Assembly (NCBI GenBank): GCA_035647435.1
Contig: DASRNM010000004.1
Coordinates: 1 to 9,615 of the forward strand
Direction of reading: 5' to 3'
Length of the DNA stretch: 9,615 nt
Origin: JAAZFZ01 sp035647435
GTDB taxonomy: Bacteria; Bacillota; Clostridia; Oscillospirales; Acutalibacteraceae
The position numbers were made by a program, and so were the translations under genes. The notes beneath the pieces are model-generated. The model did no database searches, was not told the DNA's origin, and saw nothing but the letters and a program-made list of their open reading frames with translations. The stretch's first letter is position 1. Each line of letters opens with the position of its first letter. Below, in pieces: positions 5,459-9,615 of the stretch.

Positions 5459-7371
5459 TGGCAGGACCTATGGGACCACAGCGTAAAGGCAAGAACCATC
5501 AAAAACCCAAAGATGTTAAAAAGACTTTTTTCCGTCTTTTAGCATATTTGTTTCATGGCAGAAAAGCTCTCATGATATTTTTAGGTGCACTTGTCGTCAT
5601 TACTTCATTCACGCAGGTTGCGGGAACATATTTCATAAAACCTTTGATAAATAATTATATTGTTCCCTTGATAGGCAAAACCCCTGGCGAACAGCAAATA
5701 AAAGCATTCTTAATGGCGCTTGGGGGAGTCGCATTAGTATATCTTGTAGGCATAATTTCACGGTTGATTTTTCTTCGAACACTTCTCAATGTGTCACAGT
5801 CAACACTTCACACTTTGAGAAAAGACTTGTTTGAGCGAATGCAGGATTTGCCCATTAAGTTTTTTGACACCCACACACACGGAGAGTTGATGTCAAGGTA
5901 CACAAATGATGTGGACACAATCCGACAAGCGTTGAGTCAAGGGATTCCCAGCGTTGTTATATCCTCCCTTCTTGTAGTAAGTACGTTTATTATGATGATT
6001 GTGCTTTCGTGGGAGCTTACACTTCTTGTAATTGTAATGCTTGCAATAATGTACTTTGTAATTAAAGTCATTGGCGGAAAAAGCGCAAAATACTTCAGAG
6101 AACAACAAAAGTATGTCGGTGAAGTCAACGGATACATTGAAGAACTGATTGAAGGGCAAAAGGTTGTCAAGGTTTTTTGTCACGAGGGGCAGACGAAATC
6201 CGGTTTCAAAGCCCTCAACGCTAAACTTGAACATGCCTCAACAAGTGCGCACACCTTTGCAAGCATAATTATGCCCATTATGGGCAATATCTCATATATT
6301 CATTATGCCGCAACTGCAACACTCGGCGCATTCATTCTTATAAGCGGTATCGGAACAATGACCATAGGCGCCCTCGCTGCGTTTCTTCAATTCACACGAC
6401 AGTTTGCCCAGCCCATCACCCAAGTTTCACAGCAGTTCAACAACTTCATTGCTGCACTTGCCGGTGCGGAAAGAATTTTTGAAATAATCGATACTCCCCC
6501 AGAGCAAGACGATGGTTATGTCACTCTTGTCAACGCTAAGGAGGATGAAAAAGGCAAGCTTACGCAGTGTGATGAAAGAACAGGTCTATGGGCATGGAAA
6601 CACCCACACAATGACGGTAGCTTGTCATATACAAAGCTTTGCGGTGATGTTCGTTTCGAAAACGTTACCTTCGGTTACGATAAAAAAATCGATGTTCTCA
6701 AGGATATATCTCTTTATGCAAAGCCGGGGCAAAAAATTGCTTTTGTAGGCTCAACAGGTGCTGGGAAAACAACAATCACAAACCTGATAAATAGGTTCTA
6801 CGATATACAAAAGGGAAAAATAACCTACGATGGAATCAATATCAATAAAATCAAAAAGAACGATTTAAGGCGTTCTCTTGCTATGGTTTTGCAGGACACG
6901 CACCTTTTCAACGGCACTGTTAGGGATAACATCGCCTATGGTAAACTCGACGCAACGAACGAGGAAATTATAGCAGCGGCCAAGCTCGCAAATGCCGATT
7001 CGTTTATTTCAAGGCTTCCTCAAGGCTACGACACTGAGCTCTCAGGCGATGGGGCAAACCTCAGCCAAGGGCAAAGGCAACTCCTTTCAATTGCACGGGC
7101 AGCTGTTGCGAACCCGCCCGTGCTTATCCTCGACGAGGCGACAAGCTCCATTGATACACGAACAGAACGGCTTATTGAAATGGGCATGGACAAACTCATG
7201 GAGGGAAAAACGGTTTTCGTTATCGCCCACAGGCTTTCAACCGTGCGAAACTCCGATGCAATTATGGTGCTTGAACACGGCTCAATCATCGAAAGAGGAA
7301 ACCATGACTCACTCATAGAGCAAAGGGGCAAATATTATCAGCTTTACACTGGTCAATTCGAGCTCGAATAA
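5458..7371 (+). CDS. Heterodimeric ABC exporter, catalytic half-transporter (LmrD/BmrD/TM288-like)
   Basis: This is the partner half-transporter of 637 residues. A basic, proline-containing tail (about 1-25) precedes the exporter membrane domain (about 26-345). A linker of roughly 45 residues (352-396) follows, longer than in the first subunit and including ERTGLWAWKHPH, and then the nucleotide-binding domain (from about 397). Walker A is GSTGAGKTT (431-439), Walker B VLILDE with catalytic E560, and the switch histidine is H591, so this subunit supplies the working Walker motifs. Its signature is LSQGQ (535-539), a non-standard form that faces the partner's degenerate site. The pair therefore has one active and one inactive ATP site. 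The start ATG overlaps the previous stop, with GGGAG nine bases upstream. The linker type is one I associate with clostridial members of this family. Confidence 0.94.
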   Translation: MAGPMGPQRKGKNHQKPKDVKKTFFRLLAYLFHGRKALMIFLGALVVITSFTQVAGTYFIKPLINNYIVPLIGKTPGEQQIKAFLMALGGVALVYLVGIISRLIFLRTLLNVSQSTLHTLRKDLFERMQDLPIKFFDTHTHGELMSRYTNDVDTIRQALSQGIPSVVISSLLVVSTFIMMIVLSWELTLLVIVMLAIMYFVIKVIGGKSAKYFREQQKYVGEVNGYIEELIEGQKVVKVFCHEGQTKSGFKALNAKLEHASTSAHTFASIIMPIMGNISYIHYAATATLGAFILISGIGTMTIGALAAFLQFTRQFAQPITQVSQQFNNFIAALAGAERIFEIIDTPPEQDDGYVTLVNAKEDEKGKLTQCDERTGLWAWKHPHNDGSLSYTKLCGDVRFENVTFGYDKKIDVLKDISLYAKPGQKIAFVGSTGAGKTTITNLINRFYDIQKGKITYDGININKIKKNDLRRSLAMVLQDTHLFNGTVRDNIAYGKLDATNEEIIAAAKLANADSFISRLPQGYDTELSGDGANLSQGQRQLLSIARAAVANPPVLILDEATSSIDTRTERLIEMGMDKLMEGKTVFVIAHRLSTVRNSDAIMVLEHGSIIERGNHDSLIEQRGKYYQLYTGQFELE

Positions 7372-7378
7372 GCATTTT

Positions 7379-7416
7379 ATACAGCGCCAAAAACTTGGCG
7401 CTGTATTTTATTTTAT
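7379..7416 (+). terminator. Intrinsic terminator of the ABC exporter operon
   Basis: ATACAGCGCCAA (7379-7390) and TTGGCGCTGTAT (7395-7406) form a perfect 12-bp stem with an AAAC loop, followed by a T-rich tract interrupted by single A residues. It begins eight bases after the stop codon. Confidence 0.92.
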
Positions 7417-7442
7417 TGAATCTTTTCCGTTGTTTGCAATAA

Positions 7443-7471
7443 TTGACAAGCACAATATTATGATGTATAAT
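7443..7471 (+). promoter_or_regulatory. Perfect-consensus sigma-A promoter of the DUF21/CBS gene
   Basis: TTGACA (7443-7448) and TATAAT (7466-7471) match consensus at all twelve positions with the ideal 17-base spacer. The predicted start near 7478 gives a leader of about 33 bases. GAAAGGAG ends ten bases before the ATG at 7511. No operator-like dyad is obvious around it. Confidence 0.9.
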
Positions 7472-7510
7472 TAGCGTGAATATTTGTAACTCGAAAGGAG
7501 AAATCAATAA

Positions 7511-8902
7511 ATGGAAGACCCTGATCCTGCTGAAGGAATATTATTAAAGCTGATTTTTTTGTTCTTTCTCATAATGATAAACGCTTTTTTTGCTATGAGT
7601 GAAATTGCAATAATTACGCTCAATGACAACAAAGTAGATAGAATGGCAAATGAGGGAAACAAGAAAGCCAAAAGTGTTTTAAAGCTTACAAAAAACTCAA
7701 GCAATTTTCTTTCCACTATTCAAATTGGGGTTACTATTGCCGGTTTCCTTACCTCGGCGTCGGCATCGCAATCTTTTGTTGATAATCTTTCAGGTGTAAT
7801 TCATAGCACCGGCATTTACCGTTATGTTCCCTCTGGGTTTATCAATAGCGTCTCCGTTGTTATAATTACAGTTATTGTCTCGTACTTTTCATTAGTTTTC
7901 GGTGAGATTGTGCCAAAAAAAATTGGCATGCACGCTCCCGAAAAGGTTTCATTTATGGTTGTGGGTATTTTGCTCTTTTTTGCAAAAATAACCAAACCGT
8001 TTGTTAAGGTTCTTTCTCTCTCCGCAAACGGAATTGTTAAGATTTTTGGCATTGACCCAAATTCCAACATTCAATCCGTAACGGAGGAAGAAATCAGAAT
8101 GCTCGTTGACGTCGGCGGAGAGCGCGGCGTTATTGAGGACGTTCAAAAAGAAATGATAAATAACATCTTTGAGTTTGATGACATTGATGTCGGTGATATT
8201 ATGACACACAGAACCGACATGGCCGCAGTGGAGGCAGATGATTCGCTTGAAGATGTGCTCACTATTGCAATTGATGAGGGTTATTCGCGAATTCCCGTTT
8301 TTGATGATGACCCTGATAACATAATTGGCATTGTTTATGTCAAAGACCTCCTTAAATTCATTGGTAATGACTTGCCCGAAAAGACAAATCTTCGAGAGAT
8401 TATGAGAAGCGCCTACTATGTTCCCGAATCAAAAAGATGTGGTGAGCTGTTTGCAGAAATGACCTCAAGCCATGTTCAAATGGCTGTTGTTGTTGATGAA
8501 TACGGTGGCACTGCTGGAATTGTGACGCTTGAAGACCTGCTTGAGTCGATTGTCGGCAACATTCAAGACGAATACGACAATGAAGTAGAAGAAATTTCAA
8601 GAATAGATGAAACAACCTTTACAATTGACGGAACAACTGATATTGATGAGGTTGAAAATCTCGTAGGCAATCATATGCCCGAGGGCGACTATGACACATT
8701 GGGCGGATACATTATCAGTGAGCTTGGATTTTTGCCCAAAAACGGTGAGTTTAATGTTGTAGAGTTTGAAAATATCAGATTTACTGTTTTAAATGTTGAG
8801 GAAAGACGCATAGGGCGAATAAAGGTTGAAATCCTACCCGATGATGAAAACGAAACGGATGAAGATAAAGAGAATACAAAAAAGAGAAGGGTAGATAAGT
8901 AA
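7511..8902 (+). CDS. DUF21-CBS-CorC_HlyC membrane protein (hemolysin C / CNNM-type family)
   Basis: The protein has 463 residues, near the family norm. The N-terminal DUF21/CNNM membrane domain spans about 1-185, with hydrophobic segments near 11-35, 66-84, 112-133 and 145-160 and the conserved GEIVPKK at 131-137. Two CBS domains follow (about 228-290, starting GDIMTHR, and about 295-355, containing VVVDEYGGTAGIVTLEDLLE). The CorC_HlyC domain lies near 370-450 (DYDTLGGYI...LGFLP), ending in a highly charged tail. CBS pairs usually bind adenine nucleotides; family members such as CorC and MpfA are linked to magnesium or cobalt efflux and tolerance. The older 'hemolysin' label is a historical name. 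It probably acts as a divalent-cation transporter or its regulator in the cytoplasmic membrane. The start is supported by the AAAGGAG site and a strong promoter. Confidence 0.93.
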   Translation: MEDPDPAEGILLKLIFLFFLIMINAFFAMSEIAIITLNDNKVDRMANEGNKKAKSVLKLTKNSSNFLSTIQIGVTIAGFLTSASASQSFVDNLSGVIHSTGIYRYVPSGFINSVSVVIITVIVSYFSLVFGEIVPKKIGMHAPEKVSFMVVGILLFFAKITKPFVKVLSLSANGIVKIFGIDPNSNIQSVTEEEIRMLVDVGGERGVIEDVQKEMINNIFEFDDIDVGDIMTHRTDMAAVEADDSLEDVLTIAIDEGYSRIPVFDDDPDNIIGIVYVKDLLKFIGNDLPEKTNLREIMRSAYYVPESKRCGELFAEMTSSHVQMAVVVDEYGGTAGIVTLEDLLESIVGNIQDEYDNEVEEISRIDETTFTIDGTTDIDEVENLVGNHMPEGDYDTLGGYIISELGFLPKNGEFNVVEFENIRFTVLNVEERRIGRIKVEILPDDENETDEDKENTKKRRVDK

Positions 8903-8938
8903 ATAATTAATAGGTACCATAAAAAAGGGGGAGATATT

Positions 8939-9615
8939 GTGTTGTTAGTTAAAAAAATTGCGAGCATTTTGGTTTTGATTTTGCTTGTATTTTTTTCAGG
9001 CGGTACAACTCCGCCTGTGGAAGAAGTCGAGGCTGTGAAGCATCCCTTTGTAATGGTCCATGGTATGGGCGGTTGGGGTGACACCAGCTCAATAAACAGC
9101 TATGTATCTTATTGGGGTGCAACGACAGGCAACCTTGTGGAATTTCTAAACCAAGAAAATTATGACTGTTACGCTGCCTCTGTTGGTCCTTTTTCGAGCG
9201 CTTGGGATAGGGCTTGCGAGCTTTATGCACAGCTTTCGGGAACAACTGTTGATTACGGTGTTGCGCACTCCCAAAAATTCGGCCATGAGCGATTCGGTCG
9301 CACCTATGAACAGCCGCTTTTCGAGGGTTGGGGGCAAACCGATGAAAACGATAACCTTAAAAAAGTCAACCTTTATGGCCATAGCTTCGGTGGCGCAACG
9401 GTTCGGCTACTCACCTATTTACTTGAGAACGGTTGTGAAGAAGAAATTTCAGCAACTGCCGAGAGTGAAATTTCACCTCTTTTCACTGGTGGAAAAGGTG
9501 ATTTGGTTTTCAGCGTAACCACACTCGCCTCACCTCACAACGGAACAACTCTTTTATATACTTTGAACGAGCGCGCCGTTGACAGTTTTATAACTATTTT
9601 TTATACTGGAATATC
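8939..9615 (+). CDS. Secreted zinc-type lipase, family I.5-like (partial, C-terminus off the right edge)
   Basis: This is an alpha/beta hydrolase predicted to cleave triacylglycerol esters outside the cell. Only 225 residues are present. An N-terminal signal segment (LLVKKIASILVLILLVFFS) has no lipobox cysteine, so a released rather than lipid-anchored protein is likely. The mature part opens with HPFVMVHGMGGWG (oxyanion loop), then D90 in AWDRAC, and H110 and H116 in AHSQKFGHERFGR. These match the zinc ligands of Geobacillus family I.5 lipases. The nucleophile is S149 in GHSFGG, where the Bacillales enzymes have AHSQGG. SPLFTGG and LASPHNGTTL are also family blocks. The catalytic Asp and His and the last zinc ligand lie beyond the window. 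The GTG at 8939 follows AGGGGGAG by five bases; the adjacent TTG codon at 8942 is an alternative. It lies 36 bases after the DUF21 gene with no terminator between, so read-through is likely. Confidence 0.88.
   Translation, partial: MLLVKKIASILVLILLVFFSGGTTPPVEEVEAVKHPFVMVHGMGGWGDTSSINSYVSYWGATTGNLVEFLNQENYDCYAASVGPFSSAWDRACELYAQLSGTTVDYGVAHSQKFGHERFGRTYEQPLFEGWGQTDENDNLKKVNLYGHSFGGATVRLLTYLLENGCEEEISATAESEISPLFTGGKGDLVFSVTTLASPHNGTTLLYTLNERAVDSFITIFYTGI

Noticed and set aside
8689..9518. Open frames of 78-131 codons on both strands around the lipase gene
   Set aside because: The lipase frame from the GTG at 8939 is open to the window end and contains the full family motif order, so the others are shadows.
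1..9615. CRISPR array, tRNA, rRNA, insertion sequence, prophage or defence genes
   Set aside because: No regularly spaced repeats, RNA-gene landmarks, transposase, integrase or defence motifs were seen; all substantial frames fit household, transport or secreted-enzyme families.

Overview
The window looks like a chromosomal segment of a low- to mid-GC anaerobic Firmicute, most likely a gut-type clostridium (Oscillospiraceae/Ruminococcaceae-like). The evidence is an ECF vitamin-type S component without its own energising module, clostridial GAPDH sequence features, a heterodimeric ABC exporter with the clostridial linker type, strong GGAGG-type ribosome binding sites and TTGACA/TATAAT promoters. 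The genus cannot be fixed from the sequence alone. The region is densely coding: no stretch over 300 bases lacks a gene.

Left part (1-1853, all on the minus strand): a cysteine-rich, soluble histidine-kinase-like ATPase (1068-1799), then an ECF transporter S component (420-941), then a uridine-kinase-like P-loop kinase (1-407) that runs off the left edge. The S component has its own candidate promoter and a dyad at the start of its transcript. The S component and the kinase are 12 bases apart and probably form one operon for uptake and phosphorylation of a small metabolite.

Middle (1800-3049): the ATPase gene is divergent from gap, which encodes glyceraldehyde-3-phosphate dehydrogenase. The spacer between them holds two promoters and several inverted repeats, including four TTGGT/ACCAA half-sites, which suggests control by an unknown DNA-binding regulator. 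gap ends in a clear intrinsic terminator.

Right-middle (3073-7416): a MarR-family regulator gene with a strong promoter, followed by two overlapping half-transporter genes that form a heterodimeric ABC exporter. A repeated motif, TTA(A/G)TCAGTT, lies twice just downstream of the marR promoter and once before the exporter genes, over a possible -10 box. This fits a MarR repressor controlling itself and the exporter. A 12-bp perfect hairpin plus T-run ends the unit.

Right end (7443-9615): a perfect-consensus promoter drives a DUF21-CBS-CorC_HlyC membrane protein (7511-8902). It is followed after 36 bases by the 5' part of a secreted zinc-type lipase of the Staphylococcus/Geobacillus (family I.5) type, cut off by the right edge.

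I found no clearly undescribed multi-gene system. The best leads are the cysteine-rich orphan ATPase with its operator-rich divergent promoter, the S-component/kinase pair, and the MarR site set.
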